Notes: generated by a model from the letters alone, not told the origin. Shown: positions 11,300 to 22,465, counted from the stretch's first letter. The stretch: DNA of 64,000 bases from Haberlea rhodopensis (GCA_907163345.1 CAJQUN010000015.1:5984886-6048885), one strand, 5' to 3'. Numbers and translations are program-made.

Positions 11300-12458
11300 G
11301 TACATTGAGTTCATCCGGAAATCAACGTTGCAAGTTGCCCTACTTGTACCTCCAAGTTTTTTATAGATGCATCCTGATTTGCATCCTAGTTTATGTCGAT
11401 GATATTAACTGGTCAAGAGCTCCTCCATACTCGGCTTATGTACATATCCCGGTTGTTGTTGTGGGTTCAACACGTTGTTTTGGTTGGACCATTGCAAATT
11501 CGGATGATTCCTCCATCCCGGGTTGTAAGTGTTTGAGTACGGGTTATTGGGCTGCCTGTTTCCTACATAATTAGCGGACTCATTAGACTGAGTAAATGGA
11601 TTACCTGCCTGGCATTCGATGCTTGGATGATTGCTTCCACATAAGTCACAAGTGATAACTTGAGCTTGCATCGCTGTCATGCTCATGCTAACTATCTTTT
11701 TGTTCAATGCTTCCAACTGTGCCGAAAGAGCAGTGATGTCGTCAATTTGATGAACTCCACTTGGTTTCTTTGGCACATTCCTCTCTGATTTCCATTGATA
11801 GTTATTAGAAGCCATCTCTTCCAAGAGTTCATAAGCTACTTTCGGTGTTTTACGCATAATGGATCCTCCTGAGGCCGCATCTATCATAGAACGGTTAGCT
11901 GAAAATAAACCGTTATAAAAGGTTTGTACCTGGAGCCAAATAGGAAGAACATGATGTGGGCATCTCCTAAGCAAGTCCTTGAAACGATCACATGCCTCAT
12001 ATAAAGTTTCAGGATCATATTGCCCAAACGTGGTGATATCGTTTCTCATCTTCGCAGTTTTGGAAGGGGGAAAATATTTAGACAAGAACGCTTGAGTCAT
12101 CCCCTCCAATAGATCCTGCAGGTAAAGAATTTAACCATACTTTAGCTTTATCTTTTAATGAAAAGGGAAATAACCGTAACCTGATGGCATCGTCAGAAAC
12201 GCCATTGTGTTTGAAGGTGTCACAAATCTCCAAGAAGTTGGAGATGTGAGCGGTTGGGTCATCAGTGGCTACTCCCCAAACATCACTGAGTGCTGAATCA
12301 TATGAATTATTGCAGGCTTTATCTCAAATTGTTAGCCTGAATACTTGGCCTCGTTATGTTTGACAGTGATCCATGGAAAGCTGGTTGAGCAAATCCATCA
12401 TAGATCTTGGATTCGCTGCTTCATTATTCGCGCCTCCTTCTTGATTGTTATCCGCCAT
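11300..12458 (-). pseudogene. Athila gag, frameshifted
   Basis: Structural capsid protein of the element. The start is the ATG at 12458-12456 (MADNNQEGGANNEAANPRS), the first in-frame Met after the primer-binding site. The capsid region contains HISNFLEICDTFKHNG and LRLFPFSLKDKAKVWLNSLP. It breaks frame at about 12110-12130 and continues as FLSKYFPPSKTAKMRNDI, then the linker and CDLCGSNHPSIEC, a C-x2-C-x4-H-x4-C-type knuckle. An NPGWRNHPNLQWSN tail follows. A second frameshift comes near 11405, after which NLEVQVGQLA is recognisable in another frame at about 11340. These blocks are characteristic of Athila gag by family knowledge. Confidence 0.9.
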
Positions 12459-12703
12459 CGTTTCGAGCTTCCCGTATTTTCCTTAGAAATGTTCCCTCAA
12501 TTTCTGGGTCCAAACAGCTCGAGTGTGGGGTTGCTACTCCTTAACATGCACCAAGAAGATGATTACCTGTAAAAATCAACACAAAAGGAGAAACACAAAT
12601 GTAGTAAACCCAATAGTCAAAATTGACAAACACACAAAACAAAAAAACAAAATAATTTGCTAAATTACAATTAACTAATCCCGTATGATATTATACAAAT
12701 TAG

Positions 12704-12721
12704 TCCCCGGCAACGGTGCTA
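12704..12721 (-). promoter_or_regulatory. Athila primer-binding site (tRNA-Asp type)
   Basis: The minus strand reads TAGCACCGTTGCCGGGGA a few bases inside the 5' LTR. It matches the complement of the plant tRNA-Asp 3' end (TGGCGCCGTTGCCGGGGA, from memory) at all but two positions. Confidence 0.85.
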
Positions 12722-12726
12722 AAACT

Positions 12727-14240
12727 TGATCGCTTTAATTTTAAACAATTATTTTTCCAGTATAGCGATTATACCGCAGTGCACGGTGTCAAGTTTAGTA
12801 TAGTGATTTAGAAATAGGGATGTTTGTACCACATGAACTAACGTATAAGTACCAAATAAAATTAGAAAAATTATATTTAGCCTACGAAATATATGAATAA
12901 TTATCTAATTAAACTAAAACTTAAAAACTCAAAACTAAATCAACTCCTTTGAAGATGCGAAGGAATTCCACTCGAGAAATTTATCAAGATGTCGGTTCAA
13001 TTGTGGTTATTGTCAATGATTTTTTTGTAAAAACAATTACTAACCAATTAATTCTTAAGGTGACGAATTCTCTAATATAATCAATATATTTTATCAAGCT
13101 ATATTGAAACTAATATTGAATTGAAGCAAGTAAATCTCGTTCACTTAAACCAATTTAATATTGAATAAATCTCGATGAAAACCGTTAACTTTAAATCTTT
13201 CAATTCAAAGTGATCACATATGTGATTTAATCTCTCGATCTAAATCTTTAACATACAACATGAATTATTATAGCGTATTATAATTTTATCTCTCGATCTC
13301 AATTATAATTCACAAATTCAATCAAAGTTAGCAAGGCTTTGATAGAATTAAGATTATAATTCATGCACAAAAGAATTAATCCACTCAAACAACATTCAAA
13401 TCAATGACTCAATCACAATCTTCCCTAACTTGATAAAATAAACTTAATTTATATTCAAATCAAACTAAAAAGATGTATAATTGTTTCTCAACCTCATAAA
13501 CATCAATAAATTCGAAAATCAAAAAAACTAAAGCTTAGAAGTACGATAACGTAGGAGTCGGATCCGTGCGTTGAACGTTACTTCTTCCCTTGCTTCCTTC
13601 CTTGCACTTCAAAGGCTTTTTCTCTAAATTTGTATGGTTGTTGGAGGATGAAAGGAGGCTGATATTATGGTGTATGATATGATATTGGTTCCTCTTGAAT
13701 TCATGCCCTATGTCCCTTATTTATAGAAGAGGATGTGAATGGAAGTGTTCCCAATATATCAAACTCAATAAAGTCTTTTTTTTCTGAAAATTCTGTTGCT
13801 CGATCGATCGGTACAATTGTCTCGATCGATCGAGCCTTCTCTTTTATCGTCCAGGAATTCTTCTGCCTCGCTCGATCGATCGAGCATAATCTTCCGATCG
13901 ATCGAGCATTCTTCAATCTCTCTTGCTAAGTTTCTGCCATGCTCGATCGATCGAGCATAATCTTCCTATCGATCGAGCTCCTCTTTTTCTTGTTGGCCAA
14001 AACCTCTGTCTCCTTCGATCGATCGCGCTCAACTACCGATCGATCGGTTATGTCAGAATTCAAATTCTTCAATTCTTGCCTCGGTTTGATCCGTTTTCTT
14101 CCTTCTAGCTTAATTCTTCCACTTTCCACCTAGATTTCCTGAAATAACAAATAAATACCAAAAAGCGTACATCATCCCGGAATCTACATGAAAATATTTA
14201 CCTATCATTGCAAAAATACACGTAATATTCAACCTTATCA
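12727..14240 (-). repeat. Athila 5' LTR
   Basis: 1514-bp partner of the 2771-4286 LTR. It ends AAAGCGATCA just before the primer-binding site and starts TGATAAGG at 14240, followed by the right-hand ACGAT duplication. It contains the same GATCGATC palindrome array at about 13799-14047. Confidence 0.95.
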
Positions 14241-14245
14241 ACGAT
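14241..14245. repeat. Athila target-site duplication (right), ACGAT
   Basis: An exact copy of 2766-2770. The flank continues CGATCGCAG, so the pre-insertion target itself lay in a GATCGATC-rich sequence. Confidence 0.92.
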
Positions 14246-14587
14246 CGATCGCAGTTTCACACCGATCGATCTCCAACTTTATTCAGCTTTTAAGTTTTTT
14301 TTCGGCGCTCGGCAATCGATCGTGTAGTAACTCTTTTTGTTGTTGCAAAACTCAAATTCTTGTTCCTTCTTCGATATGTTCATTCGATTTGACCCTTTTC
14401 ATCGTTAATTAGCTACAATCCTCTGTGCATCATATAATTTAAGACATTAAGGGTGCCTAGCTGGTTCGGTATATTGGTGCATGCCCAACAAAGCCGAGCA
14501 AACTGACATTTCAACAAACACGTAATATGGACTCCGACTTTGTACTACAAATCCACACAAATTTTCTTTCACAAGAGATCGCCTAAA
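14246..14587. repeat. Tandem duplication copy 1, distal part
   Basis: This continues the segment cut at 2770. Its last 136 bp (14452-14587), starting GGGTGCCTAGCTGGTTCGG and ending GAGATCGCCTAAAT, align with 15490-15629 and derive from a LINE reverse-transcriptase tail read on the minus strand. The upstream part has further GATCGATC words (14243, 14265) and ATCGATCG (14315). Confidence 0.75.
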
Positions 14588-15629
14588 TAAAACATGTGTA
14601 TTTAGGAATAAAAAATGGACTAATTAGGTAATAGGCCTTGGACCAACCAACTACGGCATCGGGCTTAAGCATATGGGCTTCTAGATCATAATGAAATTAC
14701 TTTTGTGGCCTATAAAGCTCTCTCCCCTTTCAAGTTTCCAACACATTTAAAATACGATGCACGAACACTCTGATACATTGATACTGACACGACATGACAT
14801 GGAGACGTCGACACAAATTTTCAAAATTTTGAGGGATACGACACGGCTGAGACATGCATGTACATTTTTATATATATTATAAATGTATTATATTACAAAT
14901 AATAAAATTCACATTTTTTAAATTCTAAAACATGTAAAAGTAACAAAAGTATTCTTTTCAAATTCAAGAAGCATATAAATAAATGCATGTCATTGGAATC
15001 ATCATAGTATCATACTAACACCAATACATATTACTTCAATTAACATTTTAACCAAAAAACTTTTTAAATCACAATTAATCCCACACGCCAATCGGTCGTG
15101 TCCGATATGGGTGTCTGACTTTGAGGGGAGTGTTGACACGGCTATCCGATTTGATGTTTTAAAAAATTTTAGGACATGCGCGGTGTTGGACACGTGTTCA
15201 AAGAATGTCTGAGAAGTGTCGGTTGTCCTAGAAGTCTCCGACACTGTACCAAATGATTTTTGGAGTGTATGGGGTTGGGGCTATTGTTTAGATCTGAAAA
15301 GTGATGTCAATGTCCAATTTTTATCCAACTAGGTTCCTTATATAGTGGAGGGGGAAAATCCATCATTCTTGTAGACAAACTCTAAAACACATCATATCGT
15401 CCAAGAATCATAATAAAATGCCTATAAATTCATAGCAAAATAAGTGAAATCACACTTATCATCTCTGCATCGTATCATTTAAGAATTAAGGGTGCCTAAC
15501 TGGTTCGGTATATTGGTGCATGCCCAACAAAACCGAGCAAACTGACATTCCATCAAAACACGTAATATGGACTCCGACTTTGTACTACATATCCACACAA
15601 ATTTTCTTTCACAAGAGATCGCCTAAATA
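14588..15629. repeat. Tandem duplication copy 2
   Basis: This is the second copy of the unit formed by 1932-2770 plus 14246-14587. It starts with the same TTAGGAATAAAAAATGG block and ends with the same LINE-derived GGGTGCCTA...GCCTAAAT block at 15490-15629. It lacks the roughly 200 bp of GATCGATC-rich sequence seen between these blocks in copy 1. No gene is visible inside. Confidence 0.75.
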
Positions 15630-18400
15630 GAGCCTCCAAATTCGGGACTGCATCCTTACTTGCTCTCCATGCGAATATTTTAATTTGTTTGGTACTTCGG
15701 CTTTCAAGATTATTTTCCAATTCTCGTTTTCAAGTGTCGTAGAGGATGATCCAGTAGCATCTCTCTTCATCAGCTCCCGTGTTTAGGTTATTAATTCCGC
15801 CTCATCCACAAAGAAACTCCGATTAATTAATTCCTTATTACATTCTTGTGAATCCATATTAATCATTTCCTTTACCTTGGCATTAACCTGGAAGTCTGTG
15901 CATCGGGAAAATGTCTGAAACAATTCCTGTCGGGACACCCCAAATGCGAACAATAGAGCCATTCCCAATTCTCCACCTCATTCTGCTATTAATATATGTT
16001 TTGCTTTCATTAAGCTTTTCCATGTGAGAGAGGCTGTGGGTTTAACAATAGCTTCAAAGAAATCAATATCAGGGAAATATTTAGCTTTTAAAAACTCGAC
16101 TAAGAAGGCTATCTGGATTAGTTTTGATTCACCGCCCTTTCTTTGCTACCATCGCCATATTAAATGCCTTCAAATCCTGAAATCCCACTTATCCACTATC
16201 CTTGCTATCGCATAGCATATTCCATTTCATCCAGTGCATTCCTTAGACTTTTTATCTCCCAGAAGAAATTTTTGATCATAGCTTCAAGTGTGTGTAATAT
16301 ATTCAGAGCATCCCATTATGTAACTAGGTATCGCTTGCAGAATGGATTTAATAAGCACTTATTTGCCCGCTTTTGATAGGACCTTGGCTTCCAACCCTAG
16401 TATCCTTGTCCAAATTCTATCACGAATTCCTCCAACACCTCCGCTTTGGACTTGCCCACTATCGATGGCAACCAGAGATATTTTCATGTTTTGGTACCTC
16501 ACAAATCAACAAATCACACATACGATCCTATCTCCCTTCCTCACATTTTTTTGCTAAATACCACTGCTATTTCTGAAAATTTATTTCTTGGCCCGAAGCA
16601 TATGCATACACTTGAAATATTTCCTTAGCATGAAGAGCTGTAGCATCATTCGCCTGGCAGAATATCATTGTGGCATATGCGAATAGTAGGTATGAGATAG
16701 CTGGAGCTCCCCTACAGATTGTTACACCTTTGATCTCCTCATGCTGTGTTGCCCGAGTAACCAATGAGCTAATTGCTTCTACAATAAACAAGAATAGAAA
16801 CGGCGACTATGGGTCACCCTGATGATGCCCATATTGGGTGAAAATAACCAATTGCTCCCCATTCATTATTAATGAGTAAGGATAGTTCGAACACACATCA
16901 TAATCAATTTTACAAAGTGTTGGGTTTGTGGCACAATTATTTAACCCCCATATATTGTTGGAGTTCAACAATTGCCTCTGCTTTGTGATCAGTCGAACAC
17001 GTGGCGCTTGTGCCAGTGTATGGTTGAAAAGATTAATGTTGCGCCATTACCCTTAACTATAGTTATTGGTAAAGTGGTAAGCGCTAGATCCAACAAGTGA
17101 TATCAGAGCCAAGGTCGCGTGTTCGATTCCCATGAGTTGCAGAGAGTGCAATTATTGGGGGAGGGATTGTTGGAGTTCAACAATTGTCTCTGCTTTGTGA
17201 TCGGTCAGACACGTGGCGCTTGTGCCAGTGTATGGTTGAAAAGATTGATGTTGCGCCATTACCCTTAACTATAGTTATTGGTAAAGCGGTAAGCGCTAGA
17301 TCCAACACAAAGGGCTGATGAAAAGCCAAATTGTAACATGAGTTTCTCTAAAAAAATCCCATTCAACTTTATTGTACGCTTTACTCATGTCCAATTTAAT
17401 TGACATGTGCCCTTCTTCCCCCACGATTTATTTTTTTTCAAAAAATGATTAATCTCGAACGCTACCAACACATTATTTGTAATTAAACGGCACGGGACAA
17501 ATGCAGACTGGGTTTCAGCTATTATGTGGCTCGTGTGAGTGGTTTAAGGCGATTTGCTAGGACTTTAGAGGTTATTTTGTAGATGGCATTGCTTAGACTA
17601 ATTGTATGAACTGGGTAATAAATTCAGATGATTGACATTTTGGGAGAAGAACATTATGTGTATAGTTGAGTTTTTCAATGAAACACCATTATTCAAGAAT
17701 GCTAAAGCACTATCAACGACTTCCTTTTGCACTATATGCCAAAAATTTGATAAAATATAGCAGACATACCGTCAGGCCAGGGGACTTTAATGGATACATA
17801 TCAAACAGTGGTTTGGTTACCTCTACCGATGTATAATGTTGAAGTGGGAGTTGATTCATAATACCAGTAATACTTGGCTCTATCGTAACCTCATTTATCT
17901 CCTCCTCCTCCGATGGATGCCTAGACTTAAACACCTCCAAAAATATTCATAGACTCATGCCACACCCTCTTCACCATCTTTTAAGCCTCGTATTGTGTTC
18001 ACCCTTCTTCCTCGCCATTGAATGAAAGTATGCCGTATTACGATCTCCTTCTTTCATCCATTGTGCTTTTACCCATTTGCTTCCACGTTATTTCTTCTTT
18101 TTCCAAAACTTCATCCAACTCAAATCTCGTTGATTTTTCACTTTGAATTTTTTCGCTGGTTCTTGGCCGAGAGTGCAAATCGTTTCAATTTCTCCTTTAA
18201 CTCCTTTACCTTACACCTTATACCACCAAATTCATTTTGGCTCCACAGCAGAGTCCCAACCTGCAGTTCCTAATATTATCATTTATCCCATGATGCCAGC
18301 TTTGTGCGATCACTTCCGTACATCTTTCTAACTTAATCCACAGTCTCAAAATACATTTTTATTTTTTTTTTGTAGGGGCACACCTTAAATCACAATATAT
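15490..18400 (-). mobile_element. Degraded L1-type LINE (reverse transcriptase and zf-RVT region)
   Basis: Non-LTR retrotransposon read on the minus strand, without a recognisable endonuclease or ORF1. From high to low coordinates: LDEVLEKEEITWKQ (about 18100); INEVTIEPSITGIMNQLP with VEVTKPLFDMYPLKSPG (17890-17780); QSAFVPCRLITNNVLVAFEI (about 17500); KLDMSKAYNKVEWDFF (about 17390). Then come YSLIMNGEQLVIFTQYGHHQGDP (in two parts near 16850), ISYLLFAYAT (about 16690) and ASGQEINFQK (about 16570). The C-terminal KIFAWRASKDAVPNL lies at about 15670. The catalytic FADD box reads FAYA here, so the enzyme would be dead even without the many frame breaks. A TRIM-like element interrupts it at 16918-17307. 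Confidence 0.85.
16918..17307 (+). mobile_element. TRIM-like miniature LTR retrotransposon
   Basis: Two 140-bp direct repeats (16956-17095 and 17168-17307), both TGTTGGAGTTCAACAATTG to GATCCAACA, enclose 72 bp. That interior has a GTGATATCAGAGCC primer site close to the initiator-Met type, directly after the first repeat. It also has a purine tract GGGGGAGGGAT directly before the second. It encodes nothing, as expected for a terminal-repeat retrotransposon in miniature. CAAAG flanks the unit at 16913-16917 and 17308-17312. The left side carries 38 extra bases starting TGTTGGG, which resemble the end of another LTR-plus-interior unit, so a tandem form may have partly collapsed. It sits within the LINE reverse transcriptase. 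Confidence 0.85.
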
Positions 18401-19665
18401 TATTTCTGAATGTTGACTTCGAAGAAATAAAATATATTATATTAATTTATTCATCACATAGTTATGTTTATCCAAATAATTTTCATATGTTATAAAAATT
18501 ATTGGAGATCAATAATTATTCCCGATGGGAGAAGAATCCAAGTATGGAGCCATGCTATTGTAAGTTTTAAAGTTTTTTTTGAATTTAATCATTACCACCA
18601 ATTATGACTTAGATAATTAATACCAACGTCTTCGATTCTCATATGATTATTTATCTTATAATCCGTACAACTTATAATACATTATAATTATGATCATAAT
18701 GAAGTTTCATATTCTAACTAATCATTTAAACCCATCAAACTATGTTTGTTGTAAAACCACACATTGATTTAGCTATGTGATTATTTCTAATTGTCCGGGA
18801 CGTAGGAACAATGGAAATAATTAGGGACAATTAGAAATATAATCTCATTCCCCATATTGTTTTTGATTTTTTGACCTTATTACCTTAATCTTTGAAAATT
18901 AATTTTATTGAACAGTAGAGATTTTTCTGTTGCAGTTTTGTATTTTGATTTTGATCATATTATTTCTTTCAAAACTTTTGAAATACGTACGTCAAAATGC
19001 AAAAATTAAGTTTTAATTTAATATTCACTTGATCTCCCAAACATTTTAGCCGACTCGGAACCAATTATGCCATCCCTCTTATACGAGCCTTGGATTATTT
19101 CTCCACCGTGCTCAGTTGGAGGAAAAACGAAGTGGAAAAAGATTATCAGCCCACGACTTCCACCACCAGAAATGATGGGAAAAAAATATACATGAACCCG
19201 AACATTCCTCAGTTTTCACCAGAATCGATGGCGAATTTTGAGGAAAAAGCAAGGATAAAATAATGAAACGTTGCCAGAAATCTAAGAAAAAGGAATATGT
19301 TTCAAACGGTGTGATGTGAGGCGTGGTGTCAGTCTCGTGGGTGGGTGGGGTGTGGGGGTTGTTTCAGTTACTTAAAAGCAAACGCCACCTTCTTCATCCA
19401 CCCTTCACGTTTTGTTCGCCCCTTTTTTCAGTGGTTCCTAACTTTCAAATCCGAATCATACAATTCAGTTGTAAATATGCCTTTACAATCATGATACATC
19501 ATCATTACACCCATATTCAGCTTTTTACCGTTGTAACATTTTCTGTCTCCTCTATTTTTCCTGGGTTTTTACTTGCTTTACGCTATTTTGATTTACTCTG
19601 CCTCTTTCTCCGACTGCCTTATCATATCCGCCACCATCAGTACATCATAAGCAAGGATATACGAA
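18401..19665. other. Intergenic region upstream of the subtilase gene
   Basis: AT-rich sequence with an imperfect inverted region around 18730-18850 (AATTGTCCGGGACG and the reverse-type GGGACAATTAGAAAT). No gene is supported. The last 350 bp are richer in CT and presumably hold the promoter and 5' UTR of the downstream gene. I could not fix a TATA box with confidence. Confidence 0.5.
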
Positions 19666-21455
19666 ATGGGTTCTTCGAGAAATGTTAAACAGATTGGTTT
19701 TGAACTGTATATTTTGATATTCATTTTCCTCGCAGGGATTAGCTCATCTTCTTCCTCTAAGGTAATTGATTTCCAATCGGGGATTTTAAACGTATTGTTA
19801 TTAAAGATGTAATCAAGTGGTGGTGTCTGTTTTCCCCAGTTGTATGTAGTGTACATGGGCAGCAAAGGTAGTACCGACCCAGATGATATTTCAAGGCAAA
19901 ACCATCAAATTCTCGCTGCTGTTCATGGAGGAAGGTTCGTTTTCCTATCACGTCTCTCGAAGTTTTAGTGTTTTTCTCTTCTTTAGACTAATTGATTGCT
20001 TTTGTTGTTGATGCCAACACATGAATTGCTGCAAATGCAGTGTGGAACAAGCCAAGGCTTCTCATGTTTACAGTTATAGATATGGTTTTAGAGGCTTTGC
20101 TGCCAAGTTGACTGATAAGCAAGCTTCTAAAGTGGCAGGCAAGCGCCTTATTCTGCAATTAAATGCAACTTTTAATAAATTCTTGGTGAAAAGATTGACT
20201 AATAAATCCAGAGTACTTTTGGGTTCACAAAAACTTAATTGAACATGTTTTTCAATTCAGCACTAATCTTAATGTTGCACCTCAGAAATGCCGGAGTGGT
20301 ATCTGTGTTCCCCAATACAAAAAGGAGTGTTCACACTACACATTCTTGGGATTTCATGGGACTCAATGGTGAAGAAACTATGGAGATCCCAGGTTATTCT
20401 ACGAAGAACCAAGTTAATGTCATCATTGGAATTATTGATACTGGTGAGTTCTTAAATGCGTTTGTCGGAGTCGTATGCAATAATAAACTTACCTTTTTAA
20501 GCTTTATTTTTTGTGGTTTCAAAGCATCTGCCAAATTTAGTCATTTTTTTTTCATTCTAGACTGTTTGACTGACAGATTGTTCTATGCTACATGTGGTGA
20601 AATTCTACCCATGTGGTGGTGTGGCAAATATGGATCCTAGGATTCTCAAAATGAGGAGAGTGAGTCCCTTAAAATATGTGGGACTCATATGATCCAATGA
20701 TGTTAAAGTGATGAGAAGGACTCCAGATGTGGCATAGAATGTCCCATCTCCAAAAGTTGTAGTTTTCATATGAACTCAAATTATATCACATGGTTCGCGC
20801 AATCCTTTCTGCTATGCGTTGCCTTGCTGAACAATTCAAGAATACAATCAAATAATAGTGCATCTTTATGCTAGCGCAGAACTAGTAAATTTTATCGGAT
20901 AATCAAAATTTGCTGTTCTATCCTTTTCTTCTAAAGTTTAAATCTTGGGTCTTACACAAGGCCTTTTAAATCTTAGGAATTTGGCCGGAGTCCCCAAGTT
21001 TCATGATGTGTTTAAATCTTGGGTCTTACACAAGGCCTTTTAAATCTTAGGAATTTGGCCGGAGTCCCCAAGTTTTCATGATGTTAACATGCCTCCAGTG
21101 CCGGATGGCTGGAGGGGGCAATGCCAATCAGGGGAAGCATTCAACATTTCTACATGCAACAGGTTTAAATCATTTTAATACTACTGGACAGATTCTTGGA
21201 TTTTGTGTATTCATTACTTAGATTTGAAGGTCTGATAAATTTGTCTTCCTCCAGGAAATTGATTGGTGCCAATACTATCTGAGTGGCTACGAAGCCGAAG
21301 AAGAATCAGATGAAACTGTGTCTTACAAATCTCCAAGGGACAGCTCTGGCCATGGGAGCCACACAGCTTCAATTGCTGCTGGTCGTTATGTTGCTAACAT
21401 GAATTACAAAGGGCTGGCAACAGGTGGAGCCAGAGGTGGCGCTCCAGTGGCTCGA
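19666..21455 (+). pseudogene. Subtilisin-like serine protease (subtilase, S8 family), 5' half, frame-broken
   Basis: Secreted plant subtilase, cut by the sequence gap. Exons by splice sites and homology: 19666-19761, 19840-19934, 20041-20138, 20286-20443, 21051-21162 and 21255 into the gap at 21456. Exon 1 encodes a signal peptide (MGSSRNVKQIGFELYILIF). Exons 2-3 give the inhibitor I9 propeptide (VVYMGSK, SHVYSYRYGFRGFAAKLTD). Exon 4 has the catalytic Asp (NVIIGIIDTG) and exon 6 the catalytic His (SSGHGSHTAS). The Asn and Ser parts are missing beyond the gap. The intron after exon 3 uses a GC donor (CAG then GCAAGC). Single-base losses break the frame at the start of exon 4 (about 20292) and in exon 6 (about 21272, giving an immediate TGA). 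Either a pseudogene or draft sequence errors. Confidence 0.85.
20936..21083. repeat. 74-bp tandem duplication spanning a splice acceptor
   Basis: The block starting GTTTAAATCTTGGGTCTTAC at 20936 is repeated at 21010. Each copy holds the end of an intron (AAATCTTAG) and the first codons of subtilase exon 5 (the GIWPESP-type segment). There are therefore two candidate acceptors. Only the second continues into the rest of the exon. Confidence 0.9.
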
Positions 21456-21955
21456 NNNNNNNNNNNNNNNNNNNNNNNNNNNNNNNNNNNNNNNNNNNNN
21501 NNNNNNNNNNNNNNNNNNNNNNNNNNNNNNNNNNNNNNNNNNNNNNNNNNNNNNNNNNNNNNNNNNNNNNNNNNNNNNNNNNNNNNNNNNNNNNNNNNNN
21601 NNNNNNNNNNNNNNNNNNNNNNNNNNNNNNNNNNNNNNNNNNNNNNNNNNNNNNNNNNNNNNNNNNNNNNNNNNNNNNNNNNNNNNNNNNNNNNNNNNNN
21701 NNNNNNNNNNNNNNNNNNNNNNNNNNNNNNNNNNNNNNNNNNNNNNNNNNNNNNNNNNNNNNNNNNNNNNNNNNNNNNNNNNNNNNNNNNNNNNNNNNNN
21801 NNNNNNNNNNNNNNNNNNNNNNNNNNNNNNNNNNNNNNNNNNNNNNNNNNNNNNNNNNNNNNNNNNNNNNNNNNNNNNNNNNNNNNNNNNNNNNNNNNNN
21901 NNNNNNNNNNNNNNNNNNNNNNNNNNNNNNNNNNNNNNNNNNNNNNNNNNNNNNN
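21456..21955. other. Assembly gap (500 N)
   Basis: Exactly 500 undetermined bases, the usual placeholder for a gap of unknown size. Translations across it are meaningless. Confidence 0.99.
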
Positions 21956-22224
21956 TGGGAATTCCAAGCGGAAGAATCGATGGGCGACGGAATTTTGTTT
22001 GCCCTCATTCTCATGGTTGCGTTGATCACGCGTTCGCGTGTTCGAAGATTCTGGAATGTCGTGGGCCCTTATGTCCAGCTGGACTGAATCGTCGACATTT
22101 GTAAGGAAAGATCTTCAAGGCGTAAAATAATCATATCTTTGTCGGCTTGTAGATAGCAAGGAATTCGACAGTTGCCTTCGGATAGCTTCGAGATCAGCCA
22201 TAACTCCTGGATCTGGTGCCAATT
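21956..22224 (-). mobile_element. LTR-retrotransposon 5' internal fragment (minus strand)
   Basis: Read on the minus strand, a putative LTR end (...CGTAACA at 22225) is followed by AATTGGCACCAGATCC, a primer-site-like word. A short frame MADLEAIRRQLSNSL then begins at about 22202 and continues, with shifts, towards the gap. This has the form of the leader and gag start of a gypsy element whose remainder is in or beyond the gap. No catalytic domain is visible, so the class is tentative. Confidence 0.4.
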
Positions 22225-22465
22225 TGTTACGTGTGCAGGATCGAGTTATTGGGCGATTAGGAGGATCTATGATTCCGTGCCTTGTTTTCTTGATTCGATT
22301 TTGTTTCCGTATGATTGTTGTGTGATTTTTCCTGTGTGTAGTTGTGGTGGAAGGGAAGGGGAAATAGCCTAGCAGATTGTTTGAACATGGAAGGCAGAAA
22401 CTTCGTAGACTTTATTTATGCAAAAATACTTCTTGAATATTATTAATGAACCAACCAATATATAC
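22225..22465 (-). repeat. Putative LTR of the minus-strand element, interrupted
   Basis: It begins TGTTACGTG on the plus strand, next to the primer-like site. It runs to the copia insertion at 22466 and appears to resume at 27424 (AAATCAAGACCC). No second LTR copy is in the window to confirm it. The far end lies somewhere before 27800. Confidence 0.4.
22461..22465. repeat. Copia target-site duplication TATAC (left)
   Basis: TATAC directly precedes the element and recurs at 27419-27423 directly after it. Confidence 0.9.

Larger units (their letters stand above)
2771..14240 (-). mobile_element. Full-length Athila-type Ty3/gypsy retrotransposon
   Basis: Complete but decayed LTR element read on the minus strand. 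It has LTRs at 12727-14240 (5') and 2771-4286 (3'), both starting TGATAA and ending ATCA in element orientation, and an exact ACGAT target duplication. The primer-binding site is complementary to a tRNA-Asp-like end, and the polypurine tract lies next to the 3' LTR. Gag, protease (DLGAS), reverse transcriptase (FMDD), RNase H and integrase follow in gypsy order. The gag MADNN start, CMHKI-type pre-RT region, FLGHAGFYRRFI and tRNA-Asp primer place it in the Athila/Tat branch by family knowledge. The interval between integrase and 3' LTR shows no envelope-like frame. Many frameshifts, a 58-bp duplication and a solo-LTR insertion (5851-7327) make it non-autonomous. Confidence 0.95.

Noticed and set aside
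19323..19688. 121-codon plus-strand frame upstream of the subtilase
   Set aside because: It overlaps the 5' UTR and signal-peptide exon in another frame and has no protein features.
21318..22104. Long frames running through the gap
   Set aside because: They consist of undetermined bases. Only the few codons at the left edge, on the plus strand, belong to the subtilase.
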